Notes: generated by a model not told the origin, from the sequence alone. Positions 52,775 through 64,000 are shown, counted from the stretch's first letter. The stretch: DNA of 64,000 bases from Guadua angustifolia (GCA_036346375.1 CM070501.1:39176363-39240362); one strand, 5' to 3'. Translations and numbers: made by a program.

Positions 52775-55700
52775 ATGCCAACAAATTGCACTATTCTTTC
52801 TTGGAATGCCAGAGGACTAAACAATCCAGCTAAAAGGGAAAGCACCAAGCGTTTAATTCATTCATCTGGTGCTACCGTGGTGTGTCTACAAGAGACGAAA
52901 ATATCTAATTGGACGCCATGCTTATTACAGGAAACATTAGGACCTCGATTAGCTAACCAGGCAGTCTACACACCTTCCAATGGAACCGCTGGTGGAATCC
53001 TTCTTGCGGCCACGGATGGTCTTTATGACCTCCAAAATTCCAGATCAACTACCAATACGATCACTGCAACATTATCTTCTCGTTGCGATGCGACAGTATG
53101 GGACATCACCGGTGTATACGGGCCGCAATCAGACGACGACAAGAGAAACTTTCTTACTGAATTAGAAACATTGCATGGAACGGTGCTGCCTGCTTGGCTC
53201 ATAGTAGGAGACTTCAATCTCATCAGAAGAGTCGATGAGAAGAACGGAGGGCCGACAAATAGGAGAATGATGCAAAGATTCAATAATACTATCAACAGAT
53301 TGCAGCTCTTAGAGCTTGACCTTCAAGGTCGTCGATTCACATGGACAAATGAACAAGATCAACCCATCATGACGAGAATAGACCGTTTCTTAGCAACAAC
53401 GGAATGGCATGAGATCTTCCCAAATGCGGACCTATGCGCATTGGCATCGATGACATCAGACCATTGCCCTCTTCTCATGCAAGAAAATGCAACATTCGGA
53501 TTTTTCGGGGTTTCGTTTTGAAGCTTCTTTGGACCACGATGCAGACTTTCGAGAGCGAGTGTCTCGAGCACAGAATCACCGACCCTCACACGGACCGATA
53601 CTTGGTGTATGTCAAGATGAACGAACACTCGGGCATTAAAGATATGGAGGAGGAAAATTTTTGCAAACATGACTCTTCAAACAACTTTGGCGCAGTCACG
53701 ATCACTATGCTAGAAAGTGCACAAGAAAGACGCCCACTAGCACAACATGAGTTAGAACTTGGAAAATTCTCAAATCTAAATTACTCGGCCTTGCGACAAT
53801 TCGAAAGTCAAGGCGAGACAACATTCACGACTAACAAAAATCCGCCTAGGAGACTCCAACACGCGGTTCTTCCACTTGATGGCTAGCACAAGACGAAAAA
53901 AGAAATTTGATCTGAATGCTACAAAATGAAGACAATGTAATGTCACACAAAGCAGGATAAACTAAAAGAAACTTATCTATATTTGAGAAAGGTATTGGCG
54001 AGTATGGAGTAAGGGACAAAGCGCTCCATTGGGATCGTTGGGCTACGAGGAGGGACCTTAGTGACTTAGAGGTCGACATCACTGAAGAAGAGGTGATTAA
54101 CACCGTAAAGGAGCTTCCCAATCAAAAAGCGCCAGGACCGGACGGATACATTGGCCTTTTCTACAAAAACTGCCTTCACATCATCAAAACAGACTTAATG
54201 GAAGCAACTAGGGCCTTCTTCGATTTTCGCCATCAAAACCTGCACAAGTTAAATGAGGCAAACATTGTCCTCCTCCCGAAAGTGGAGAACGCAGACAGAC
54301 TTGATCGCTTCAGGCCGATCAGCTTAATAAATAGCTTCATGAAGATCATCACCAAAATATTAGCAAATAGGCTCGCCCTCAAGCTTGATGAATTGGTTTC
54401 GACCTCGCAGAACGCTTTCATAAAAAAGAGATGTATCCACGATAACTTCTTATATGTGCAAAGGATAATCCACAAACTGCATAAAGACAGAACGCCGGCT
54501 CTCTTCATAAAATTGGATATTTCAAAAGCTTTCGACTCACTGAATTGGACTTATATTCTTGAGGTCCTTGAGGCCCTTGGCTTCGACCATAAATGGCGGG
54601 AATGGGTGGTCGCCATGCTCGGATGACCTCTTCAAAAGTGTTGATCAACGGACAACCCAGAGAAAATTAGACATGTGCGAGGGGTTCGACAGGGAGATCC
54701 CTTATCCCCCCTTCTTTTCATCCTAGCAATTGATCCTCTACACAACTTGCTTGAGTTGGCGGCGAGCCGGGGCATTCTCAAACCAGTGCTACCGGCGTCT
54801 GCAAGACTTAGGTGCTCTTTGTATGCTGATGATGCCGGGATATTCATAAAAGCGGAACCACGGCTGAACCGACGACCCTTAGCGAGTCGGATATCTTTGG
54901 AAGGTGCTCGTATTGAAAATCAACATTTCCAAGACAGAAATTTTTCCGATCAGATGCCAACAAGACCTCTTGCAAGATTTGTTGAATATTTTCCTTGGAA
55001 AAATTTCAACATTCCCAGGGAAGTATCTCGGCCTTCCATTACACATTAGGCAATTAAGGAGAATTGAGATACAACCTTTGATTGACAAAATAGGCAGCAG
55101 ACTCGCAGGCTGGAAAGGTAAGCTGCTATCCAAGGCGGAAGAGAGACCTTAGTCAAATCAGTGTTGACATCGCAACCTATATACCATCTCACGGTCTTCC
55201 CAGCTCAAAAGTGGTTAATCCGATGTATTGACAAACTCAGACGAAGTTTTCTTTGGAGAGGAAAAGAACCTGCAAACTGTAGCGGAGGGCACTGTCTGAT
55301 TAAATGGCCTGTGACTTGCCTGCCAAAATGCAAAGGGGGCCTAGGGATCATGGATCTGGAGTGTTTCACCAGGGCCCTTAGGCTCCGGTGGCTTTGGTTT
55401 CGATGGAAAGACAATGGGCGGGCTTGGACGGGACTCGATCTCCCATGTGACAAAATAGATGTTACCCTTTTTAATGCCTCTACTATTGTCACCATAGGAA
55501 ATGGTAAATTGGCAGACTTTTGGAGATCAAGTTGGATAGAGGGCCATGCTCCGAAAAACATCGCACCAAACCTATTCCAAATCGCGAGAAGGAAAAATAT
55601 CTTTGTCCATCAGGCCTTGTCAAACAACTACTGGATCCGTTTTTGCACGCCAGTAACCTCGAAAAAAGAAATCAGGGAGATGGTAGCTCTCTTTGAAGCG

Positions 55701-56300
55701 ATTCGATGAATTAATAGGGATGAAACGAGAGAAGATCAGATAACTTGGCGTTGGACCACTGACGGGCAATACTCAACAAAGACGGCCTACCTAATGCAAT
55801 TCAACACTGTTTACTGTAAGATGAAGATTTGTCCGATATGGAAGGCACATGCAGAACCTAAATGTCGCTTCTTTGCATGGACATTGTTGCACAACAAGAT
55901 TTTAACAGCAGACAACATGCTCAGGAAGGGATGGCCCTGCAATGCCACCTGTAGCCTTTGCAACGTGGCATCGGAAACATCAAAACATCTTTGTAAGGAT
56001 TGTCCATTCTCTAGACAAGTATGGGAGTGTATTGTGCACTTGGGGAACTTGCAGATGTGGCAAAATTTTAACTACGGAGGTTCGGTATACACATGGTGGC
56101 AAAGACTAAGATCTCGGTATGACAAAGAGAGAAGGCGGCAGTTGGATGGTCTGATTATTTATTTCTGGTGGCATCTTTGGCAAGAGAGAAACCAACGCAT
56201 TTTCCAGGGGATGATTAGAACGCCGGAGCAGGTGGCTACATCGATCAAGGAGGCGGTGCTCACTCGTGGTTTCGCCGTATCATTGAAGGCTTTGAATTAG
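52775..56300 (+). pseudogene. LINE ORF2: AP-type endonuclease and reverse transcriptase, broken
   Basis: ORF2 nicks target DNA and reverse-transcribes the element at that site. The start is 52775 (MPTNCTILSWNARGLNNP). The endonuclease is complete: 'LSWNARGLN', 'LQETK', 'TGVYGPQ', 'IVGDFNLIRR' and 'TSDHCPL'. One extra T near 53503-53507 shifts the frame after 'NATFGF'. 'GDSNTRFFHLMASTRRKKKF' (about 53850) meets a stop. RT motifs follow: 'NQKAPGPDGYIGLFYKN', 'RFRPISLINSF', 'ALFIKLDISKAFDSLNW', then frameshifts, 'GVRQGDPLSPLLFILAID' and 'YADDAGIF' (about 54820). After more shifts come 'FPGKYLGLPLH' and 'KGGLGIMDLECFTRALRLRW'. The zf-RVT ('WPCNATCSLCNVASETSKHL', about 55935-55995) ends at 56300. 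There are at least four frame breaks and one stop. Confidence 0.93.
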
Positions 56301-56523
56301 ATTAACCTCTTCTTAATTTTTAATTTCTTTCTTTTGGTGTTTTCAAGGTCGTTTCGATCCTTTTTCCAGTGGTGTGGTGGTAGAGTTGTTATGTGGCTTG
56401 GGTTGTGAGGTTTTTTTTCCCCGGTTTTTCCATAAAAAACGGGACCAAAAACTCTCTTTTCTGCTAATATGATCTGCAGCAATTCTCTTGCTGCTCTTTC
56501 GAAAAAAAGGACTGTACAGCAAT

Positions 56524-57484
56524 CAAATAGTTCTCGATATACATCTGGAGAAAATTAGGACTGTATATTGTACAGAAAACAGAAATATTTGTTCAGGCTA
56601 ACATCAGCACTCAAACATGTTTGCAGCAAAGAGAAAAGAGAATTTTGGCTGACTGGAGCATAGGCACTAACTACCTACCTGAAACTTTGCTTTGCTTTCC
56701 CTTTTTTCCTTCTGATTTCTCAAAGCATCTACCAAACTCCCACACGAATTGAGCATTTCATATGCCTTCTGGGGCTCCACTATATATTGAATAATTTTGC
56801 AATTTTCTAACAAAAACGCAATCTGGATATAGGATATACTAGGCTGACCATCTTTTCATGATCAGTGTTGCCTGAAGGCATGAATGCCAAGTTAGTGCAA
56901 AACTGAACAAACCCGATTGCTTGATTAAACATACAAGAGAAATTTGTTTCAGGACATATGCGGTGGTTACAAATACACAGATTGTCATTTGAGCATGGAA
57001 CCATCTTCCAAGGATACGGGTTGGAGGTACCAAAACCAAATCAGATAGAGATTATTGAAGCTAGTGCCAATTTCTGCTAACTATTGGGCACCTTTTCTAA
57101 ACAAAAATACCTCCAGCACACAGAATTTGTCATAAAAGACAGGTCTTCAGAATACATTTTTCAGACTTAACATGTCTCAAAACAATTTTTTCCCTGCCTT
57201 GGGCCTTGGCAGGATGCATTGTTCAACATCCATCATGGAGGCACAACCTTTGTCAACCAAAATTTTGTTAAAAGTTTTGCTTTGTTCTCATTTTGTTGAC
57301 TAAGAAGGCTGAGCAGTCAAACCGAACAATACTTGTTGGGGACGTACTTCAATGCACACCCTAAAAGTGAAAAGAAAAAAAATTAAAACACATTGATTGT
57401 CTGATTTTGCAACCACCCACTGGCCGCTACTCCGCTACTAACCGTGGTGCTTGAAGATTTGTGAAATCCAGTGTTACGAAGAAC
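56524..57484. other. Intergenic, no gene
   Basis: AT-rich. The terminal 8 bp (57477-57484, cgaagaac) form the left copy of the next MITE's target duplication. Confidence 0.5.
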
Positions 57485-57668
57485 AAGTGTTACTCGGACA
57501 CCCGTGTCCAAAGAATTTTGCCAAATAAGACACCTCAAATCCAAGTCGGATTCTGACACCCGTGTCCTATTCGGTGCAGCTTTTCTTATGTCTAAATTTT
57601 TTTACTAAATTTGACACCCTGAATCCGAGTCGGATCTCGACTCCTGTGTCCGTGTCCAAATAACACTG
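57485..57668. mobile_element. hAT MITE, 184 bp, perfect 8-bp duplication
   Basis: The ends are 'aagtgttactcggacac' and, inverted, 'cagtgttatttggacac'. They are flanked by cgaagaac at 57477-57484 and 57669-57676. The interior has complementary 'gacacccgtgtcc'/'ggacacggacac' arms and would fold on itself. There is no ORF. Confidence 0.9.
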
Positions 57669-57676
57669 CGAAGAAC

Positions 57677-58104
57677 TACTCTTAGTGGTATTTTCTAACT
57701 AAAATGCATGCCAGAAATATTGCAAAAGCTATAAAGTTCTGTTTATAGGAGTAAATTGATGCTTTAATTAATGATACAGTAAATCACGTTCGTGTAGAAG
57801 ATAAAAAAGAACAGTTCAGGAACATCACATATAAAACATTATATTAACGTGAAGCAAGTTGGCAGTAAGTTATCTCTTTTCCTTATTGAGAATCATCCTT
57901 GATGAATTAACTATTATTGGGTGGCTAACTAGTTTCTTTGAAACACCCAATTTTTTTCAATAACATGGGTGGATAACTAGTTGAGATTTTAGAGTGGAGC
58001 GATGCATGTAGGAGTCTCCATCGCACAAAGGATAACTGACAAGCTTCAGGAGTTCTAGCTACTTCTCTGATATTCCTGATAGTTTAGAGTGGAGCGATGT
58101 ACGT
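57677..58104. other. Intergenic, no gene
   Basis: AT-rich. 'agagtggagcgatg' occurs twice (about 57991 and 58085), a small local duplication. Confidence 0.45.
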
Positions 58105-58930
58105 ATGGTTGCACATGAGCCCATAAGCTCATCATTAGAGGGTAAATTGTTCGTTAAATCCTTACAGAGTCTTACAAGATATACAAGTAAGATACTAATT
58201 CAGATCAACATGGCCGGAATTAATTGCTATCTTGACCTAACGAGGGTGACGGTGAGTCAGTTGATTCTGAATTTTGCGCCTCAATGTTGTCGTGTTTTCC
58301 TGTGGCTCACACATAAATGCAGGATCTACACTAATGACCGTCACTACCGACGAGGCATGGCAGCCTCCGCTCAATGTCCGTTCTGCTCAGTGTGAGGGCA
58401 CTCATTCAGGCACTCAACACCTCTTCCTCTGTTGCGCCCGAGCTCACAGCGCCTGGACTGCCTTGGGACTCCTCAATAGGGCAACTGCTCCCCTCGACCA
58501 GCAATCTTCGACAGCGCCAAGAGTACATGCTGTGGAACCTCTGGAAATGCCGTAATGCTAAAGCCTCTCGTCAAGAGAACGAATCAAAACTATCGAGTTA
58601 TTCGCCGCTGCGCCGACGGCCTTCTCCTTTGGGCTCATAGAGTCATAGGTGCAGAAATGCAGCAACTAGGCAACAAATTGTAACGTGGGGTAATAAGTTC
58701 CTACAGATATCGCATTAGTACTTTTGCTTTGGTTTTGTTTTGTTTTGTTTTTTGTTTTACTCTTGCTTTCTTCCCCGTCCACCCCCACCCCACCCTACTG
58801 CTCTAACACCGGTTTGCATCCCTGAAATTTTGTTGAGTTAGTTTAAAGTTCAGGCCGGCCTGATTGCTTGCCCTAGCTCCCATCAATTTTTTTTGGCTAA
58901 TTAAGCTTTTCAAAAAAGAATTGCTGATCC
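58105..58930 (+). mobile_element. LINE 3' fragment (zf-RVT part of ORF2)
   Basis: Frames read 'APQCCRVFLWLTHKCRIYTN' and 'RHYRRGMAASAQCPFCS' (the zf-RVT Cys pair), then 'HLFLCCARAHSAWTALG' in another frame, and 'EYMLWNLWKCRNAKASRQEN'. This is the order found at the end of plant LINE ORF2. A T/G-rich 3' region follows, ending 'cttttcaaaaaag' near 58905-58919. It is frameshifted and 5'-truncated, and differs in sequence from the 48.6-56.5 kb LINE. Confidence 0.75.
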
Positions 58931-59410
58931 AAACATTTAAAGGTTTGACCTCCCCATCGCACACAGCATCTTTTCGCTGAAAATATTCCTACGTTCAATT
59001 TGGTACTGCACGTTGTGATTTTCTTCGTATATCAGAACCGACGCAAATTAGAAACAGCAAAAACCAAATACAAGAATACTAAGTTACTAACCCTCAATAC
59101 TAAGTTACTAACCCTCGAAATCCTCACGGCTGTTGTGCGGTCAGTGCCTCCGCCGTCGTAGGTAGCAGTCGCTGCCGCCGCTCGCCATGCCTGGTGCAGT
59201 TGTGGGCTCCGGCGACCTATCGAATTTGTCGCCGCGCCGTTTTACCGCGTCTCATCTAAACCCCTGTCGCCGTTGAGTGAGATGTTCAGGGCTTGGTGGG
59301 GGCAAAAGGGTATATTTCTTCCAGAGGCTGACGTATGGGGCCCACGTACAGAGGAGAAACTAAACGACCTTTCGCTCACGGTAGGGTCGAACTGTCGATC
59401 ACTCCCAATC
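58931..59410. other. Promoter-side flank of the PPR gene
   Basis: No separate gene. An in-frame upstream extension from 59273 exists, but its composition and the strong context at 59435 argue against it as the start. Confidence 0.5.
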
Positions 59411-59426
59411 CTAAACCCTAAACCCG
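59411..59426 (+). promoter_or_regulatory. Telo-box repeat next to the PPR start codon
   Basis: 'ctaaaccctaaacccg' lies 9-24 bp before the ATG. AAACCCTAA telo-boxes are common near the starts of plant translation-related genes, which fits a mitoribosome-linked PPR protein. Confidence 0.55.
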
Positions 59427-59434
59427 ACGCCGCC

Positions 59435-60601
59435 ATGGCCGCCGTCGTCCGCCTTCTCCTGCGCCGCCGCCTCTCCACGACCACGGCCCCCACCCCGGCT
59501 TCCATCCTGAACCCGTCCTCCCCGACCACCCTGCTCACCTCGAGGCAGAAGACCCGCCTCGCAATCTCCCTCCTCAAATCCACCCCACCGCCGCCCCCCG
59601 ACCAGATCCTCTCCATCTGCCGCGCCGCCGCACTCTCCCCGAACACCCACCTCGACCGCGTCGCCCTCTCCCTCGCGGCGTCGAAGCTCTCCTCGGCCCC
59701 GGACTCCCTCCGCGATCTCGCCTCTTCCCTCCTCATCCCCCGCCACGCGCCCCACGCCATCGCGCTCTTCGGCCAGGCCGGCCTCCTCCCCGACGCCATC
59801 TCCACCTTCCAGTCCTCCCCCTCCACCCGCTCCCTCAACGCCCTCCTCTTCGCCTGCCTCGTCGCCGGCAACCACGCCGAGGCCGGCCGCATCTTCCAGA
59901 CCTTCCCCGACGCCCACTCCGTCAAGCCTAACACCGAGACCTTCAACGCCATTATCAAATCCTTCGCGGAGTCTGGCACCACAAGGTCCTTCTACTCGGT
60001 GTTGGATGAAATGAGCAAAAAGAGCGTGAAGCCTAACGCCACCACATTTACTACCGCGATTGCTGGGTTTTACAAGGAGGAGCGGTTCGATGATGTAGGG
60101 AAGGTGATTGAGCTCATGAAGAAGCACAGTTGCGGTGAGTCACTGCCAGTGTACAATGCAAGGGTGCAGGGGCTATGCAAACTTGGCCGGAGTGGCGAAG
60201 CGAAGGCGTTACTGAATGATATGATAAAGAAAGGGACGAAGCCAAGCTGGGTGACTTATAACCATTTGATTTATGGATTCTGTAAGGAGGGGGATATGGA
60301 GGAAGCGAAGCGGCTATACAAGGAGATGAGGAAGAGGGGGCTTGTCGGGGATAGTAGCTTCTATTTTACGCTTATTTATTACCTTTGTAAGGGTGGTGAT
60401 TTTGATACTGCCCTTGGGGTGTACAACGAGACAGAAGCTAGGAATTGGGTGCCATGCTTCTCGACCATGAAGATGCTTGTGAATGGGCTTGCTGGGAGTT
60501 CGAGGATCGATGAGGCAAAAGGGATCATTGAGAAGATGAAGGAGAAGTTCCCTGAGAAGGCTGAAGGGTGGAAGGAGGTAGAGGAGGCATTGCCTCAATA
60601 G
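59435..60601 (+). CDS. PPR336: Mitochondrial P-type PPR protein, PPR336/rPPR1-like, 388 aa
   Basis: An intronless frame opens at 59435 in the context gccgccATGG. Residues 1-35 are Arg/Ser/Thr-rich with few acidic residues (MAAVVRLLLRRRLSTTTAPT), a mitochondrial presequence. 'SRQKTRLAISLLKS' and 'DQILSICRAAALSP' (about 36-70) precede the repeats. P-type PPR motifs run from about 132 to 376, with signatures 'PNTETFNAIIKSFAESG', 'PNATTFTTAIAGFYKEERFD', 'PVYNARVQGLCKLGRSGEAK', 'PSWVTYNHLIYGFCKEGDME' and 'SSFYFTLIYYLCKGGDFDTA'. The end is 'EGWKEVEEALPQ'. Arrangement and C-terminus match Arabidopsis PPR336 (At1g61870), a PPR protein bound to mitochondrial ribosomes. No RNA-editing E/DYW domain is present. 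The frame is intact. The orthology is from memory, not a search. Confidence 0.9.
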   Translation: MAAVVRLLLRRRLSTTTAPTPASILNPSSPTTLLTSRQKTRLAISLLKSTPPPPPDQILSICRAAALSPNTHLDRVALSLAASKLSSAPDSLRDLASSLLIPRHAPHAIALFGQAGLLPDAISTFQSSPSTRSLNALLFACLVAGNHAEAGRIFQTFPDAHSVKPNTETFNAIIKSFAESGTTRSFYSVLDEMSKKSVKPNATTFTTAIAGFYKEERFDDVGKVIELMKKHSCGESLPVYNARVQGLCKLGRSGEAKALLNDMIKKGTKPSWVTYNHLIYGFCKEGDMEEAKRLYKEMRKRGLVGDSSFYFTLIYYLCKGGDFDTALGVYNETEARNWVPCFSTMKMLVNGLAGSSRIDEAKGIIEKMKEKFPEKAEGWKEVEEALPQ

Positions 60602-63600
60602 AATAACAGATGGACGAACTCACAGGTATTATTTTCCTACTTCAGTGAAAGGGGAAAATGCAATTTGTTAGAACACTTACATTGCTTCAATTTGGAAGTT
60701 CTAAATGAAGAATGCTGATGGCTGGATATTCTGTTTGGCTTCTTAATTTTTTCTGTTTGACTGTCACATGTCCTTTATTCCATCGTATGAAATGTTGCCA
60801 ATGCATTATGAAAGCTATTGTATGTCTGAAAGAATTTGCAATGTAATTTCCAGTACAACTTATGGCAAAGTGATGTCTGTAGGACCCTCATGTACATCAT
60901 GAGTTTTGTTCTGCTACATAGATGTTATTTTTTCTTCTATCTATACAGATGAAAATAAGATTTGAACTGCTGTATCTGTTCCCCTTGGTCTGAGTCCACA
61001 ACGAATGACAACTGAGAGCTCCATTTCTTTCTGCGTTCCAGTGTCTAGGATATAACCTGTTACTTGTCAGTAATATGTTGCTTCCTTCCATCATGTAGGT
61101 CATAAGAATATAAGAATTGCAGAGTAATTGTGTCTGTCAGCATATCCATGGTCATAAGAAGTAAGAATTACAGAATGATTGTGTCTATTAGCATATCCAT
61201 GGTCATATAGGATCTGAGGTTTGAGTCCACAACTAACAGCAGACTGAGAGCTCTATTCCTCTCTGCGTTGCAGTGTCCAGGAAATAACTTCTTTCTTGTC
61301 AGTAATAGGTTGATAGTTTCTATCATGTAGGTCATAAGAATATAAGATTTAATAGAATAGTTGTGCCTATTAGCTTATTTGTGGTAATAAGAATATAATT
61401 TACAGAATAATCATGTCCATTAGAAAGAACCTTATGTTCATTTTAGTTTGCTGTACGTTAGAGTATAGGATCTGAGGTGGATTGGAGGAATTCATTTATG
61501 CTGACAGCTGATCAGGATTATTATTCTTATTTATTTTGAAAAAGGCGTATGCTGATGTATTCTTTGTTGTTACTTTAATAAACCAAGGTTCTTAATGATA
61601 ATTTGGTATTTTTTAAGTATTACTTATACTGATCGTGGAAATTTAGTAAGATTAGATAATATGGTAGAGTTTACAAGGTAGATTTTGTTCTTCCTGGAGG
61701 CACCAATTTATGCATAAGCAATAGGAAGCTATAGCCGGATGATTTAGAATTTTCTTCATAATTGTTAGCCTCAGAAAGTGCTCGCAGAAATGTTTAGACT
61801 TTGCTTCAGCATTTGGCACTTCACTGATTGGCTCTAGTGAAACTACTAGTAGTTCATTTGAGAACCCATGTGCTGTTACAAATGGAGGATGTGGAGGTCC
61901 ATGAGCATATTGTTGGAACTTGGATAATTTCTTTGATGACGTTGGTTCTTGATTGCCATTGTATATGTTGTAGTATAAAGTGACCTATTGGTACAATTTG
62001 CAACTTTATCATTCAAGGTTTCTCTAAACATCACTTTTCTTTGTGCTAAATTAAACATCTTAATGCTGTAATCCGATACACACACACATATTTGAACTGA
62101 TGATGAAATTTTAGTCCAGCAGAATTTTTGTAAACCACTATTTCACCTCGCAGAAGGTTAGCACGGAAAAGATGCAATTAATGTATTCCAAACAGCACAA
62201 TAATCTTCTATTCTGATTTTCTTCTTTTTCTTGAGAATGACTAATATTATCATTGACGGACAGCAAAGGAGTTTTAGCCAGATTGACTACGTTAGGTTTG
62301 CTCAGGAGTTTTGAAAGTGTTCAAAACGAACTTGTGTAAGTTTGAAAAAACATGCAAATAAAACATATAAAGTTCCAAATGCAAGCATCTAGAGTGTGTA
62401 TATAATGGTACGAGCATATAATTTGATGATTATACTTTACTTTCAAGAACATCAAAACATTATAAAATATGATCCATTTCAAGGCCCCCTTATTATTAAA
62501 AAGTTCCCATGTCTTTCTCAACTGTCACTGCTTAGGTACTATTGTTTCATATTGCCAGCCTTTCATTTTGCACATGACTTAATTTTACACAAAATGCCAT
62601 AGATGTGATTGGTATAAGTTTTCTTTCGTATTGGTTAGATTTAGGCTTGTCATTTTCTGATCCGGCTATATTAGGTCTATGATTCCAAATGGCCTAAATC
62701 AATCAAGCAGAATTATGCTCAGAATTATTGGCCATAGGTTTGCCCATCTTTTTTTAAAAATGAAGCAACTTTATTTGTATGTACTATATGAGAAGTGACT
62801 AGAGAATAACTGGAAAACTGGATGGTTGAAAGAGGATAAGTGATAAATCTGGTGTATGAATGCAGCTGTTCAACTTTAACATGTGTGAACTAAAATTCAT
62901 ATAGGAGGTGCTTTTTTGATTCTTTGATCTTCTGAAGATGTCTTTACTCAATAATTGCACTTCTTTTCTTGGTGTCTTGCTAGCTTCTCATTCTTTTCTT
63001 TTTATGTAGATACTAATTGTAACTTGTAAGTTATTGCAGCATTATTTGGTTTGTCATTTGTGTCATAGTACTGTGTCATTTTAACACTTGTCAACCGTTA
63101 TTTTTCCCAGTATTTGATCGCCATAAATCTCTACAAGTGCCTTCTTTTTATCATTAACCACATGAACTTATTTGTGATTTCATATGGGGATGGGATATTG
63201 ATGCACATTTCATGATTTCCGCTATTTATTTTCCAGATGAACTACTGGTCAATGATTCAATCTAGTCGCTGAACATTCCCTTTCGGAATATTGCTGCAGA
63301 GTTAGTAGTTGGGAATTGCACCAATATGTGATCGACTGTTCTGAGCATATGGAGCTTTGTCTCAGATGTAATTTTACTAAATGAGAAATATGCTAATCCC
63401 AGCTGAGGTGATAAGCTATTTCCCATCACGGAATTTTCAGGTGTTTGAAGGTATCATGTCCTCTGAGGGAAGCATCTGCTAAATATTTTGGGGACGCACT
63501 ATTCTTTGGTATATTGCTGGAAATTATAGTTTGTTTCAGGAATAAGGAGTCCAAGATACTAAGCATACTTCTTTGCTTGTTATTTCTGCACGTCAGTATA

Positions 63601-64000
63601 TCATAGCAGCGTGGTCAAACGTTGTGTAGTGATTTTTTAAAATAAAATAAATAAAGGCGAAACCCCCAGCTTCTAAGTTAAGAAGTCAACGCTTTTCTAT
63701 CTCATTATTTTTTGGGTAGATTTTACGTGAAAAACTCTTGTAGAACAAATCATAGCTGCATAATGACTATATCACTGTATGAGAAGATATTTATAATGAA
63801 GTTCTTTCTTTTCCTCTAGACTACAGGGATATATATATAATCGTACATAATAGATTTCGTGTATGAGTATATTTGAGATAGAGGAGGAAACGTGCATGCC
63901 ATGGCACTTTTTCGATGCTAGCCTCTGACTTTTAGAGAATACGAGTCCGACAAACCCATTGAACATATACCACATTTACACCATTTATTTGCAAATATGT
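60602..64000. other. 3'UTR and AT-rich intergenic DNA, no further gene
   Basis: 'cacag|gtatt' soon after the stop might be a 3'UTR splice donor but is unsupported. Apart from the tandem repeat at 60991-61430, the stretch to the window end shows no ORF with a known motif and no clear transposon ends. A (CA)n run lies near 62079-62088. Confidence 0.5.
60991..61430. repeat. Nested tandem duplication (~230-bp unit with inner ~51-bp unit)
   Basis: 'gagtccacaac', 'gagagctc', 'tctgcgtt.cagtgtc' and 'atcatgtaggtcataagaat' occur in the same order from 60993 and again from 61223. Inside, 'gtcataagaa..taagaatt' to 'agcatatccatg' repeats with a ~51-bp period (61100 and 61151 on). Confidence 0.85.

Larger units (their letters stand above)
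48587..56507 (+). mobile_element. L1-type LINE, 7.9 kb, nearly complete, inactivated
   Basis: A perfect 16-bp target duplication, aggactgtacagcaat, lies at 48571-48586 and 56508-56523. The element carries ORF1 (gag-like with two zinc knuckles), a long second part of ORF1 in another frame, ORF2 (endonuclease, reverse transcriptase, zf-RVT) and a 3'UTR ending in a short A tail. The unbroken duplication shows a single target-primed insertion. Only 34 bp precede the likely ORF1 start codon, so either the 5'UTR is very short or the copy is slightly 5'-truncated. Mutations in the ORFs make it non-autonomous now. Confidence 0.95.

Noticed and set aside
59273..59434. Upstream in-frame extension of the PPR protein by 54 codons
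   Set aside because: The telo-box and 'gccgccATGG' at 59435, and a presequence starting there, make the later ATG the better start.
59242..60127. Minus-strand ORFs of 238-246 codons opposite the PPR gene
   Set aside because: They are antisense shadows of a GC-rich coding sequence; the plus strand has clear PPR periodicity and a mitochondrial presequence.

Overview
This window is plant nuclear DNA from a grass (Poaceae), probably rice-like. The evidence is spliced genes with GT-AG introns, very GC-rich first exons, genes on both strands separated by AT-rich intergenic DNA, and dense grass-type transposon relics: Ty1-copia, L1-type LINEs, Ac-like hAT, MULE, Stowaway, Harbinger-like and Mutator-like MITEs. 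I cannot fix the species from sequence alone. I found no CRISPR array, operon, rRNA or tRNA gene.

Host genes, left to right: (1) a four-exon gene at 11053-13874 (+) encoding a 143-residue protein with one C-terminal membrane segment; (2) a decayed methylesterase-like alpha/beta hydrolase at 24135-25723 (+); (3) the ribosome-biogenesis KH protein PNO1 at 28339-29853 (-), with a one-base deletion in exon 1 as printed; (4) an RLCK-VII/PBS1-like kinase pseudogene scattered over 33156-39797 (+); (5) an intact two-exon plastid polyphenol oxidase at 43386-45273 (-); (6) an intact, single-exon mitochondrial PPR protein of the PPR336/rPPR1 type at 59435-60601 (+). PNO1 (cytosolic small-subunit assembly) and PPR336 (mitoribosome-associated) are both linked to ribosomes, and both carry telo-box motifs next to their start codons.

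Transposon layout: 1-4280 holds LTR-element debris and a duplicated 160-bp segment. About 3784-10340 is a probable Ac-like hAT element with a broken transposase that was itself hit by a MITE. 14398-19167 is a defective Ty1-copia element (- strand). 22892-23870 is a LINE 3' end (- strand). 34310-38836 is a GRF-finger gene plus MULE transposase block lodged in the kinase. 39339-39532 is a tiny LINE tail, with a 17-bp target duplication, in a kinase exon. 40554-42575 is a Harbinger-like MITE abutting a small non-autonomous LTR element. 48587-56507 is a near-complete 7.9-kb L1-type LINE with a perfect 16-bp target duplication. LINE 3' fragments also lie at 46791-47113 and 58105-58930.

I see no undescribed molecular system. 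The most informative features are the nested-insertion history of the kinase, the chimeric kinase/GRF junction, the PNO1 frameshift, and several MITEs whose target duplications can be read directly.
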